This document shows, piece after piece, positions 33,701 through 42,185 of a stretch of 55,786 nucleotides of DNA. Numbering within the stretch: position 1 is the stretch's first letter; each line of letters starts with the position of its first letter. The position numbers were made by a program, and so were the translations under genes. Below the pieces are notes generated by a model that saw only the letters and a program-made list of their open reading frames with translations, searched no databases and was not told where the DNA came from. The DNA comes from Bacteroidales bacterium. GTDB lineage: Bacteria; Bacteroidota; Bacteroidia; Bacteroidales; JAADJA01. The stretch is taken from contig JAIOZL010000034.1 in NCBI GenBank assembly GCA_021740645.1, forward strand, positions 1 to 55,786, read 5' to 3'.

Positions 33701-35047
33701 ATGAAAGGTATTTTACGAATTATCCATATTTTATTAATAGTAGCTTCAGGCCAAACCTTGCTTTTTAGCCAGGTAACAAAAATACTTTTCCTCGGCAACA
33801 GCTACACAGCTGCAAATAATTTACCGGAGAAAGTTTCAGAATTAGCCCATTCCTTAGGTGATACCGTATTTTTCGACAGCAACACCCCCGGAGGATACAG
33901 ACTTTTGGATCATACAACAAATGCCACTACACTTTCAAAGATCAGCAGCACTGATTGGGACTTTGTGGTTATACAGGCCCAGAGCCAGGAACCTTCAGTT
34001 TCACCGGATCAACTGTCCACAGAAGTTCTTCCTTATGCTAACATTTTGAACGATTCCATAAAATCAAACAATTCCTGTACTGAAACGGTATTTTATATGA
34101 CATGGGGCAGAAAGTACGGCGATCAGCAAAATTGTTCTACCTGGCCGCCGGTTTGTACTTACCTCGGAATGCAACAGCGCCTGATGGCTGGGTATATGAC
34201 CATGGCTGAACAAAACAATTCGACGGTTGCCCCTGTGGGTTTATCATGGAAACAGGCCATGGATAATGATACTGACAGCCTGATCAATCTTTATTCAAGT
34301 GACAACAGTCACCCCTCTTTGGCCGGGACATATCTAACGGCTTGTGTGATGTATGCTACCATGTTTCACCGTTCCCCGCTGGGATCAGAATATTTTGCAG
34401 GCCTTCTTACCAGCGATGCGCTTTTTCTGCAGCAAATGGCTGAATATGTGGTGTTAAGTGAAGATTACACCTTTACTTTTTTTGATACCTATTCCAGCAT
34501 TAATTATGACCTAAGTTGGGAGAGTTGGTTTGACCTGGGGAATATCACCTTTGCAGGTTTTAACTATTCCACTATTGGAGCAACCTATAATTTTTTCGAC
34601 AGTTCAATAAATTCTGAGGATTGGTATTGGGACTTTGGCGATGGATTTAACTCTGTCCTTCAAAATCCAACGCATACTTATACTGAAAGCGGCAACTATG
34701 AAGTGAGTCAAAAAACAAATAACCCATGTTTTGAAGACACATATTCTCAAGAAATTGAGGTGTTAGTCACTTCATCAGGAATAATCAATAAACAACAGGT
34801 ATTTTCGATTTTTCCTAACCCGGGAGACGGAAATATAATATTGACTTTTCAATCCCAAATGATAGGTGAAGATGTTAGTTATGAAATCTGGCAGATGAAT
34901 GGATCATTTCTCAAGCAGGGTGCTTTCCATCTTTCAGATAAAAACCAGCAACTCCAGATTGATTTAACCAACTTTCCAGCGGGATTGTATGTCATTAAAA
35001 TTTACGCAGACAATGAAACCTTAACCCGTACATTTGTTATTCGCTAA
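33701..35047 (+). CDS. Secreted SGNH/GDSL-type hydrolase with PKD and T9SS domains
   Basis: A 448-residue secreted protein: signal peptide (1-24), an SGNH-hydrolase domain (about 27-240), PKD domain (about 305-355, WYWDFGDGFNSV...PTHTYTESGNYEV), and a T9SS type A sorting domain (about 375-448, FPNPGDGNIILTF). SGNH landmarks are FLGNSYTAANN with the nucleophile Ser34 in block I and DNSHPS in block V supplying the Asp-x-x-His pair. The family removes acetyl or other ester groups from glycans or lipids; the substrate here is not predictable. It follows the SDR gene by 36 bp but has no visible own -7 box. Confidence 0.85.
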   Translation: MKGILRIIHILLIVASGQTLLFSQVTKILFLGNSYTAANNLPEKVSELAHSLGDTVFFDSNTPGGYRLLDHTTNATTLSKISSTDWDFVVIQAQSQEPSVSPDQLSTEVLPYANILNDSIKSNNSCTETVFYMTWGRKYGDQQNCSTWPPVCTYLGMQQRLMAGYMTMAEQNNSTVAPVGLSWKQAMDNDTDSLINLYSSDNSHPSLAGTYLTACVMYATMFHRSPLGSEYFAGLLTSDALFLQQMAEYVVLSEDYTFTFFDTYSSINYDLSWESWFDLGNITFAGFNYSTIGATYNFFDSSINSEDWYWDFGDGFNSVLQNPTHTYTESGNYEVSQKTNNPCFEDTYSQEIEVLVTSSGIINKQQVFSIFPNPGDGNIILTFQSQMIGEDVSYEIWQMNGSFLKQGAFHLSDKNQQLQIDLTNFPAGLYVIKIYADNETLTRTFVIR

Positions 35048-35052
35048 ACGAG

Positions 35053-35082
35053 TTTAAAACAGCGTCAGATTTGTTAAATTTG
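35053..35082 (+). promoter_or_regulatory. Promoter of rmuC
   Basis: TAAATTTG (35075-35082) matches the -7 box. TTTA (35053-35056), with an 18-bp spacer, is a near match to the -33 box. The leader would be about 23 nt to the ATG at 35112. Confidence 0.5.
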
Positions 35083-35111
35083 CTTTTGTTAATTTTATCC
35101 AAAATTATAGT

Positions 35112-36461
35112 ATGGAAGTCATTTATGTTCTTATTGGGCTTATTTCGGGTAGCCTAATCGTGTTTTTAGGCATGAAGGCCTTATCCTCTAAAAATGAAAA
35201 AAACTGGGAGATGAAACTGGTGGAAGCCGAAAAAAACCAGGCCCTGGAAATTGCCTCGATTGATAAAGAAAAAGGCATTTTATCTGAAAAAGCAAGTGAC
35301 CTGAAAGCCGCACTGGATCGATCAATTGAAGAACTTAGCACGGAAAGGCAAAAAAACGAAGAACTTAATACCCGCATAGCCAGGGCAGAAGTGGAGTATA
35401 AAAATCTGAGAGAAAAGCTGGATGCCCACAAACAGGAAATGGAAGAGCTTCAAAAAAAGTTTACTACTGAATTTGAAAATATTGCCAACAAGATTCTAAA
35501 AGAAAACACGAAAGAGTTTTCTGAAGCAAGTCAGAAAAACATGACGGATATTCTTAATCCCCTCAAAGAGAAGATTTCCAATTTTGAAAAGAAAGTGGAG
35601 GACACCTACCAGAAAGGGATTAAGGACCAAACCGACCTCAAAGCGGAGCTTAAAAAATTATACGACCTAAATGCACGAATTAGCGAAGAAGCAAACAACC
35701 TTACCCGAGCCCTGAAATCCGACAATAAAAAACAGGGAAACTGGGGGGAGATAATCCTCGAAAGGGTTCTTGAACGGTCAGGGCTGGAAAAGGGCCGCGA
35801 ATATGAAACACAGGTAAGAGCAACCGGGGAGGATGGAAAGGCCCTGCAGCCTGACGTAGTGGTAAACCTTCCGGATAATAAACATATTATTATCGACTCT
35901 AAAGTTTCGCTGGTCGCTTACGATAACTTTTCCAGTGAAGAGGATCCTGAGCGTAAAGCAAATTTCCTCAATCAGCATATTGAATCCATCAAAACCCATG
36001 TCAAATTACTTGGCGATAAAAACTACCAGGCTGCAGGAGGGTTTGACACGCCCGATTTTGTTTTATTATTTATGCCTATTGAATCAGCTTTCAGTGCTGC
36101 CATCCAGGGCGACCTGGGTCTTTTCAATTTTGCATGGGAACGAAAAATTGTGATGGTAAGCCCAACTACCTTATTGGCAACCCTTCGCACCATAGCTTCT
36201 ATCTGGAAGCACGAAAAACAAACCCGAAATGCGATTGAAATCGCCCGGCAGGGAGGTGCCCTTTATGATAAATTTGTGGGGTTCCTCAAAAACATGGAAG
36301 ACCTTGGATTACAAATTGGCAGGGCAGGTAAGACCTTTGAAGAGGCCAGGAATAAACTAATTGACGGCAGAGGTAATCTTGTGAAACAAGTCCAAAACTT
36401 AAAGGAACTGGGGGCTAAAACCACCAAGTCAATTCCAGGGGAACTTTTAGACAACATTTAG
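35112..36461 (+). CDS. rmuC: DNA recombination protein RmuC
   Basis: A 449-residue RmuC homologue. An N-terminal membrane helix (about 3-21, ending LGMKAL) is followed by a long charged coiled coil (about 30-175, heptads rich in E/K/L) and the RmuC domain (about 180-420). The domain carries the diagnostic NKKQGNWGEIILERVLERSG, YETQVRA, QPDVVVNLPD, IIIDSKVSLVAYDNF and LLFMPIESAFSAA. The D and K of DSKVSL belong to the restriction-endonuclease-like core. RmuC limits inversions at short inverted repeats; its biochemical activity is not settled. It has its own promoter and is followed after 56 bp by the GWxTD gene. Confidence 0.95.
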   Translation: MEVIYVLIGLISGSLIVFLGMKALSSKNEKNWEMKLVEAEKNQALEIASIDKEKGILSEKASDLKAALDRSIEELSTERQKNEELNTRIARAEVEYKNLREKLDAHKQEMEELQKKFTTEFENIANKILKENTKEFSEASQKNMTDILNPLKEKISNFEKKVEDTYQKGIKDQTDLKAELKKLYDLNARISEEANNLTRALKSDNKKQGNWGEIILERVLERSGLEKGREYETQVRATGEDGKALQPDVVVNLPDNKHIIIDSKVSLVAYDNFSSEEDPERKANFLNQHIESIKTHVKLLGDKNYQAAGGFDTPDFVLLFMPIESAFSAAIQGDLGLFNFAWERKIVMVSPTTLLATLRTIASIWKHEKQTRNAIEIARQGGALYDKFVGFLKNMEDLGLQIGRAGKTFEEARNKLIDGRGNLVKQVQNLKELGAKTTKSIPGELLDNI

Positions 36462-36465
36462 GCCC

Positions 36466-36473
36466 TATCTTTG
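36466..36473 (+). promoter_or_regulatory. -7 box for the GWxTD protein gene
   Basis: TATCTTTG matches TAnnTTTG, 44 bp before the ATG at 36518 and directly after the rmuC stop. The -33 region is unconvincing. Confidence 0.4.
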
Positions 36474-36517
36474 TATATAACTGACAACATTCTTATTCAA
36501 GTCATAGTAAAAAATTC

Positions 36518-37762
36518 ATGAAAAAAATAACCTTCGTTTTACTTTCTATTTTCATTCTTTCCGGGAGTTTATGGGCCGGTAAACTTTCAAAGATCAACCT
36601 TGCAGGGCTTTATAATGAGGACCAGTTTACCCGTCCCGAAAAAATGGTATTTCATACCTCCGCCTCTATTTCAACAGTATATCTGAATATCAACCTCAAT
36701 GATCTGAAATACAATTCCACAGATAGTGGAACAGCTTTCGCGGAAATCAAAATACATTATGAATTGTACGAATCCTGGAAATCAAAAAACCCCATCGATT
36801 CTGCTAACCTGGTTATTATGGATTACCAGGATTTAAACAGAGCCATGTTAAGAACATTTGAATTTGATGTAAAAGCAGTTTCTCCTGGTAATTATTTATT
36901 AAAGTACACACTGACAGATGCCCATAAACCTGAAAACGCCATAATAGATTTTATTGAAATTAATAAGTCATCAAAAAACTCTACACAGAATTTTTTTATT
37001 ACAGATGAAGATGGATATCCCGTTTTTGGGTACCAACTGCCTCAGGGAGAAAATTTTTATATACTTTTTAACGATACTGATACAGACACAATATACATCC
37101 GTTATTATAACCGGAAGTTTCCACTGGCAAAACCTCCTTACGCCCTTGAAAAAGAAAAGATCCAAAAATTTTATCCTGACAGTGTTTTCTCCATCATTTT
37201 GAATGAAGGGAAGTCTGAGATGCTCTCTTTGCCTTTTCATGGAATTTATCATTTTCAGGCAGACCTGTCAATACCTGATGGATTGACCCTATACCAGTTC
37301 GATGATGGTTTCCCCGAGGTGAATTCACCGGCACTGGCAATAGCCTCCTTGCGCTACCTGACTACCAATATCGAATTTGAAAAACTTTTATCGTACAAGG
37401 ATTACAAAGTAGCGGTAGATAGTTTCTGGCTTATACGGGCCTCAGCGCATCCGGGAAGAGCTAAAAATATGATCAAAAGGTATTATTCAAGGGTGCAGGA
37501 TGCCAATAAACTTTTTAGTTCTTACCATGAAGGCTGGAAAACGGATAGGGGTTTGATGTATATTATTTATGGGCCTCCTTCTGAAGTGTATCGTGATGGG
37601 GATGAAGAAGAATGGATTTATGGGGAACGCGGTAATCCATTATCCATGAGGTTTTATTTCTATAAACTTGAAAACCCCTTTACACAAAACGATTATAGTT
37701 TAAACCGGTCTACAACCTATAAAACCAGCTGGTATATTGCCATTGAAAATTGGCGGAGATAA
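36518..37762 (+). CDS. GWxTD domain-containing exported protein
   Basis: A 414-residue exported protein with a signal peptide (1-20, ending LWA). The beta-rich middle (about 40-250) precedes the C-terminal GWxTD domain, whose namesake motif is G339-W-K-T-D in HEGWKTDRGLMYIIYGPP, followed by DEEEWIYGERGNPL. GWxTD proteins are found in Bacteroidota and Chlorobi and are periplasmic or outer-membrane associated with no established function. It ends 6 bp from the convergent proline dehydrogenase stop, so the two 3' ends abut with no room for a hairpin. Confidence 0.9.
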   Translation: MKKITFVLLSIFILSGSLWAGKLSKINLAGLYNEDQFTRPEKMVFHTSASISTVYLNINLNDLKYNSTDSGTAFAEIKIHYELYESWKSKNPIDSANLVIMDYQDLNRAMLRTFEFDVKAVSPGNYLLKYTLTDAHKPENAIIDFIEINKSSKNSTQNFFITDEDGYPVFGYQLPQGENFYILFNDTDTDTIYIRYYNRKFPLAKPPYALEKEKIQKFYPDSVFSIILNEGKSEMLSLPFHGIYHFQADLSIPDGLTLYQFDDGFPEVNSPALAIASLRYLTTNIEFEKLLSYKDYKVAVDSFWLIRASAHPGRAKNMIKRYYSRVQDANKLFSSYHEGWKTDRGLMYIIYGPPSEVYRDGDEEEWIYGERGNPLSMRFYFYKLENPFTQNDYSLNRSTTYKTSWYIAIENWRR

Positions 37763-37768
37763 TCTAAG

Positions 37769-38938
37769 CTAGGATTTGTTTTTACGCCTTTCTATTTCCT
37801 TTTTAACCATCGCTAATTCACGGCTGGTTTGTCCGGCAATGGAGGTATTCTCTTCAGTCCGTCTTATCAGGTACGGCAGCACTGATCGTACAGGTCCAAA
37901 GGGCAGGTATTTGGCCACATTGTATCCCTGGTTGGCCAGGTTAAAGCTGATGTGATCGCTCATCCCGAACAGTTGTGAAAACCAGCAACGGGGATCATCC
38001 TTAGCTAGGCCATGTTGTTCCATTAATTCTACCATAAATTTTGAACTGTATTCATTATGGGTGCCATTAAAAACACTGATCCTGTCGATATGCTCAATGC
38101 AAAACTTCAGGGCAGCGTTATAATCCCGATCGGTGCTTTCCTTATCGGGTTGAATAGGGTCAGGATAGCCCATCTGTTCAGCACGAGCTCTCTCCTTTTC
38201 CATATATGCACCCCTGACAAATTTTGCACCGAGGAAATACCCTTTTTCAGTAGCTGCATTGTATGCTTCTTCTAATTTTTTTAACCTGTCGTGTCGGTAC
38301 ATTTGATAAGTATTAAACACAATGGCTTTATCCTTATTAAAATGCGCCATATTTTCATATACAACTTCATCAATGAAATTTTGAAACGCTACATCTTCAG
38401 CATCAATTAATATGGGTACGTTATTTTCATAGGCAGTTTGGCATAATATTTTAACCCTTTCGCGAAAATTATCCGCTTCTTTTTCCTCTTCAGGATTTAG
38501 AGACTCACCTGCACTTTTCTTTTTAAGCACAATCTCATGGGTAAAAGCAGTGGGTTTGAAAACAGCAAAAGGTACGTTCTCATCATGCGCTGCATTATCA
38601 ATAGTTTTAAGGGTTTCTTCCATGGCAATGTTAATAGCTTCAATAGATTCAGTTCCTTCTACAGAATAATCTAAAATAGCCCTGACATTAAATTTCTCAA
38701 GTAACCTTACATTTTCCTGACAATCATCTATTGTTTCGCCACCTACAAAATGTTTGTAAATAGTAGGTTTTACAGCCCAGGCAACAGGAAATTTAAATTT
38801 TAAGGCAATCCGCGAAAACAACTTCCCAAAAAATACGATAGCATTACTTCCTATCATACTAAATAAAAACTTAGCCCTTTTTAAATCTTTGTCGGTTTTA
38901 CTTATAAAAGCTATTTCCGTACTTTCAAATGATAACAT
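37769..38938 (-). CDS. Proline dehydrogenase family protein
   Basis: A 389-residue (beta/alpha)8 FAD enzyme that oxidises proline to pyrroline-5-carboxylate and passes electrons to the quinone pool. Landmarks are VRAILDYSVEGTES, FAVFKPTAFTH, PILIDAEDVAFQ, IVFNTYQMYRHD, GAKFVRGAYMEKERARA, FNGTHNEYSS, CWFSQLFGMSDH and VLPYLIRRTEENT, the last giving the YxxRRxxEN substrate signature. The stand-alone type is usual in Bacteroidota. I set the start at the ATG at 38938, because an in-frame ATG at 38971 falls at the -7 box (38969-38976) and family members start like MLSFESTEIAF. The pyrroline-5-carboxylate dehydrogenase partner is not in the window. Confidence 0.92.
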   Translation of the reverse strand: MLSFESTEIAFISKTDKDLKRAKFLFSMIGSNAIVFFGKLFSRIALKFKFPVAWAVKPTIYKHFVGGETIDDCQENVRLLEKFNVRAILDYSVEGTESIEAINIAMEETLKTIDNAAHDENVPFAVFKPTAFTHEIVLKKKSAGESLNPEEEKEADNFRERVKILCQTAYENNVPILIDAEDVAFQNFIDEVVYENMAHFNKDKAIVFNTYQMYRHDRLKKLEEAYNAATEKGYFLGAKFVRGAYMEKERARAEQMGYPDPIQPDKESTDRDYNAALKFCIEHIDRISVFNGTHNEYSSKFMVELMEQHGLAKDDPRCWFSQLFGMSDHISFNLANQGYNVAKYLPFGPVRSVLPYLIRRTEENTSIAGQTSRELAMVKKEIERRKNKS

Positions 38939-38968
38939 ATCTTTGAGAACTTTAATAAAACATAATTT

Positions 38969-38976
38969 CAAAAGTA
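38969..38976 (-). promoter_or_regulatory. -7 box for the proline dehydrogenase gene
   Basis: Reads TACTTTTG on the minus strand, matching TAnnTTTG. TTGACA lies 21 bp further upstream (38998-39003). The leader would be about 25 nt to the ATG at 38938, which decides the start codon. Confidence 0.5.
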
Positions 38977-39026
38977 AAGAAAATGATATAATTATTCTGT
39001 CAATTTTTTTATAATGAAAACATAAT

Positions 39027-39034
39027 TATATTTG
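39027..39034 (+). promoter_or_regulatory. -7 box abutting the aroB start codon
   Basis: TATATTTG matches TAnnTTTG and ends 5 bp before the ATG at 39040. Because Bacteroidota transcripts start about 5-7 bp after this box, the aroB mRNA would begin at or next to its AUG. No ribosome-binding sequence is visible. The -33 region is only T-rich. Confidence 0.5.
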
Positions 39035-39039
39035 CATAT

Positions 39040-40125
39040 ATGGAACAGTCAATAGTAAATTCAAACGGATATTCTATTTTTATAGGAAATGACCTATTCG
39101 AAACTATCCGTTCATACCTTCACCAATATGAATTTAAGGAAAACAAGATATTTGTTTTAACCGATGAAAACTCCCGAAAGTATTGCCTTCCCAGGCTTAT
39201 GAGCAATATACAGCTACTTCAGGAGGTCCATATTATGGAAATAGATTCGGGTGAAGGGGTTAAAAACATAGACACCTGTAAAAGGTTATGGAATGAGTTA
39301 ACCATACAGGGGGCCGATCGTGATTCAGTTCTTATTAACTTAGGAGGAGGAGTAGTAAGCGACCTCGGGGGCTTTGTTGCATCAACGTTTAAACGAGGAA
39401 TTCGTTATATCAATATTCCAACTACCTTGCTTTCCATGGTGGATGCGGGTATAGGGGGTAAAGTTGGAGTAGACTTGAACGGGTTAAAAAATCAGATTGG
39501 GGTTTTTTCCAACCCACAGGTAGTTTTTTTATTGCCCGACTTCATCGACACGCTTCCAGAAAGGCAGGTAAGGACAGGATTTGCTGAAATAGTTAAACAT
39601 GCGCTGATTTATGAAGGACATTATTGGGATGATCTTTCAACTAAGAATTTTGATAGCATTACCAATTGGAGAGACATCATTGAATGGTCGGTAGAGATTA
39701 AAAACTATTATATCACGGAGGATCCTTTAGATACGGGCTTCCGAAAGGTACTTAATTTCGGGCATACTATTGGTCATGCGTTCGAAACATATTCCAATCA
39801 ACACGATAGTAATTCCCTTTCTCACGGTGAGGCCGTAGCCATCGGATTGATTTGCGAATCTTATATTTCGCATAAATATGCTAACCTTCCTAAAAGTGAA
39901 CTGGATGAAATCGTTCACTATGTAACTGAAAATTTCGACCACTATCCTATCAAGTCAGGGCAATTTGATGCCTTGCTTAATATTATGTTACACGACAAAA
40001 AAAATAAGGGTGAAAATATCAACTTCACCCTACTCACAAGCATAGGAAACAGCCTGATTAACCAGTACGCAGATATTCCGCTTGTAAAAGAGAGCCTGTT
40101 TTTCTATCAGAGTCTTCAAACATAG
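39040..40125 (+). CDS. aroB: 3-dehydroquinate synthase
   Basis: A 361-residue AroB, which makes 3-dehydroquinate from DAHP in the second step of the shikimate pathway, with NAD+ and Zn2+/Co2+. Landmarks are LINLGGGVVSDLGGFVA (NAD loop), PTTLLSMVDAGIGGKVGVD, GFAEIVKHALI, and the metal-binding histidine segments LNFGHTIGHAFE and LSHGEAVAIGL. Length and order are normal. It is followed 4 bp later by aroA, so the two form a small shikimate operon transcribed away from the proline dehydrogenase gene. The 5' end appears leaderless (see 39027-39034). Confidence 0.97.
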   Translation: MEQSIVNSNGYSIFIGNDLFETIRSYLHQYEFKENKIFVLTDENSRKYCLPRLMSNIQLLQEVHIMEIDSGEGVKNIDTCKRLWNELTIQGADRDSVLINLGGGVVSDLGGFVASTFKRGIRYINIPTTLLSMVDAGIGGKVGVDLNGLKNQIGVFSNPQVVFLLPDFIDTLPERQVRTGFAEIVKHALIYEGHYWDDLSTKNFDSITNWRDIIEWSVEIKNYYITEDPLDTGFRKVLNFGHTIGHAFETYSNQHDSNSLSHGEAVAIGLICESYISHKYANLPKSELDEIVHYVTENFDHYPIKSGQFDALLNIMLHDKKNKGENINFTLLTSIGNSLINQYADIPLVKESLFFYQSLQT

Positions 40126-40129
40126 ACCT

Positions 40130-41395
40130 ATGAATGTAGTCCGGCTTAAAAAAAAAGACCGTACAGTAAACGGAAGTATTCATATTCCATCCTCAAAAAG
40201 CCTTAGCAACCGTGCTTTGATTCTTGAATATTTAAGTTCAGGTCAATCTAATCTGGTAAATCTTTCAGAAGCAGAGGATACCATTTTAATGAAAAAATTA
40301 CTTCAAATCATTAAAGATAATAATGGTAAAGAGCACACGCAACTTAACTGTCAGAATGCAGGAACCGTCATACGTTTTCTAACAGCACTCCTTGCAATTA
40401 CACCGGGCCACTGGATTTTAACCGGAGATATTCGGATGCAACATCGCCCCATAGGCAACCTTGTCAAAGCCCTGAAAGAATTGGGAGCAGATATTCAATT
40501 CCCTGAAAAAAAAGGCTTCCCCCCTCTTGAAATTCACGGGAAAAAACTTAGAGGAGGCTCAGTAAGCCTCGATGGAAGTATTAGCAGTCAGTTTATAACT
40601 GCACTCCTCTTAATTGCTCCAATGCTCGAAGGAGGATTAAAAATCAAATTAACCAGCAAGATCAACTCGAAGCCCTATATTCATATGAGTCTTGGAGTTT
40701 TAAAGGAATTTAGTGTAACGGCATCCTTTATAAATTCACAAATTCAGGTTAAACAAAAAAACCTGATACCAACCACTTATAAAATTGAAACCGACTGGTC
40801 ATCCGCTGCTTTTTGGTACCAAATGGTCGCGTTTGCTGAGGATGCCAAGATCCTGATTCCGGGATTAAAAAAGGAAAGTCTGCAGGGAGACGTAGTTTTA
40901 CACAAGATATACAACTTTTTAGGAGTTAAAACTGAATTTGTACCTTCGGGCATTGTTTTGACTAAGAGTGGAAACCGTACTGAAGAATTTAATTATGATT
41001 TCAGTCAATGCCCCGATCTGGCGCAAGCGGTTATAGCCACATGTGTAGGTTTGAATATTTCAGGGAAATTTACCGGTCTTGAAAGTTTGCGAATTAAAGA
41101 AACAGACCGGATAGAAGCCATGACAAGAGAACTGCAGACCCTGGGCTATGACATTACAGCGGGTAAATCAACCATTGAAATCCGGAAATTAATTCATCAA
41201 CCCTTTCAAAAACCAGGTCAAAAAACCAACATCATAAATACTTATAATGATCATCGGATGGCCATGGGTTTTGCCCCTTTTGTGCTTCTTTACGACGAAG
41301 TTTTTATTCAGGACCCCGAAGTAGTTTCAAAATCTTATCCCGGTTTCTGGCAGGAAATTCAAAAGACTGGCATAAGCTTAAAATATAATTCCTAA
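40130..41395 (+). CDS. aroA: 3-phosphoshikimate 1-carboxyvinyltransferase (EPSP synthase)
   Basis: A 421-residue EPSP synthase that joins phosphoenolpyruvate to shikimate-3-phosphate. Landmarks are SKSLSNRALIL (substrate serines/lysine), CQNAGTVIRFLTALLA, DIRMQHRPIGNLVKALKELG, SLDGSISSQFITALLL, ETDWSSAAFWYQ, LRIKETDRIEAM and NTYNDHRMAMGFAPF. The usual LPGSKS is here IPSSKS, and NAGT replaces the more common LGNAGT context; both are within class variation. It is the second gene of the aroB-aroA operon and cytoplasmic. Confidence 0.96.
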   Translation: MNVVRLKKKDRTVNGSIHIPSSKSLSNRALILEYLSSGQSNLVNLSEAEDTILMKKLLQIIKDNNGKEHTQLNCQNAGTVIRFLTALLAITPGHWILTGDIRMQHRPIGNLVKALKELGADIQFPEKKGFPPLEIHGKKLRGGSVSLDGSISSQFITALLLIAPMLEGGLKIKLTSKINSKPYIHMSLGVLKEFSVTASFINSQIQVKQKNLIPTTYKIETDWSSAAFWYQMVAFAEDAKILIPGLKKESLQGDVVLHKIYNFLGVKTEFVPSGIVLTKSGNRTEEFNYDFSQCPDLAQAVIATCVGLNISGKFTGLESLRIKETDRIEAMTRELQTLGYDITAGKSTIEIRKLIHQPFQKPGQKTNIINTYNDHRMAMGFAPFVLLYDEVFIQDPEVVSKSYPGFWQEIQKTGISLKYNS

Positions 41396-41424
41396 AGAAG
41401 TCGATCCCCTCAAAAAAATTTAAA

Positions 41425-41432
41425 TATCTTTG
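41425..41432 (+). promoter_or_regulatory. -7 box for the LutA-like gene
   Basis: TATCTTTG matches TAnnTTTG, 20 bp before the ATG at 41453, giving a leader of about 14 nt. An ATG at 41440 is out of frame and is not used. No -33 box stands out. Confidence 0.45.
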
Positions 41433-41452
41433 CTCCACAATGGAAAAGTACT

Positions 41453-42172
41453 ATGACCGTTGATATTTTCATCCCATGCTTTATCGACCAGATATTCCCT
41501 GAAACCGGGATGAATATGGTTAAGATCCTCGAAAAATACGGGGTTAAGGTAAATTATAACGATAATCAAACCTGCTGTGGACAGATGGCTTTCAACAGCG
41601 GTTTTTGGGATGAAGCAAAAGAACTGGGTGAAAAGTTCATCAATGATTTTCCCAATGACCGTCCCGTAGTTTCCCCATCTGCTTCCTGTTCAGGGTATGT
41701 AAAAAACTTTTATGGAAAACTGTTTTTTAATACAGGTTTGCACCTTGAATACAAACGCTTGCAAAAAAACATGTTCGAGTTTACCGACTTTCTGGTAAAT
41801 GTGCTTAAAGTGGAAGATACAGGGGCAACCTTTAATCATACCGTGACCTATCATGATTCCTGCGCCTCCTTACGTGAGTACAAATTAAAGGACGAACCCC
41901 GGAAATTGCTTAGCAATGTAAAAGGGCTTAAATTGGTAGAGTTAAAAGATAATACCGTCTGTTGTGGATTCGGCGGGACATTTTCTGTAAAACATGAAGC
42001 TATTTCATCTGCAATGGCCGAACAAAAAGTTCAGAATGCCCTTGATACTGAAGCCGAATATATTGTGTCCACCGATTCATCGTGCCTGATGCACCAGGAT
42101 GGATACATTACCAAAAATAAACACCTTATCAAGACGATCCATATTATCGACATCCTTGCCTCAGGATGGTAA
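41453..42172 (+). CDS. LutA/YkgE-like cysteine-rich Fe-S protein
   Basis: A 239-residue protein with two CCG-type cysteine-rich domains. The first half has IPCFID and TCCGQMAFNSGF. The second has TYHDSCASLREY and VCCGFGGTFSVKHEAISSAMA, the signature of LutA/YkgE and of heterodisulfide-reductase-like subunits. In lactate oxidation LutA works with LutB and LutC; neither is in the window, so partners must lie elsewhere or the role differs. The protein is cytoplasmic and binds Fe-S. The next gene starts 13 bp after the stop. Confidence 0.9.
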   Translation: MTVDIFIPCFIDQIFPETGMNMVKILEKYGVKVNYNDNQTCCGQMAFNSGFWDEAKELGEKFINDFPNDRPVVSPSASCSGYVKNFYGKLFFNTGLHLEYKRLQKNMFEFTDFLVNVLKVEDTGATFNHTVTYHDSCASLREYKLKDEPRKLLSNVKGLKLVELKDNTVCCGFGGTFSVKHEAISSAMAEQKVQNALDTEAEYIVSTDSSCLMHQDGYITKNKHLIKTIHIIDILASGW

Positions 42173-42185
42173 TTACTTTTTAGCT

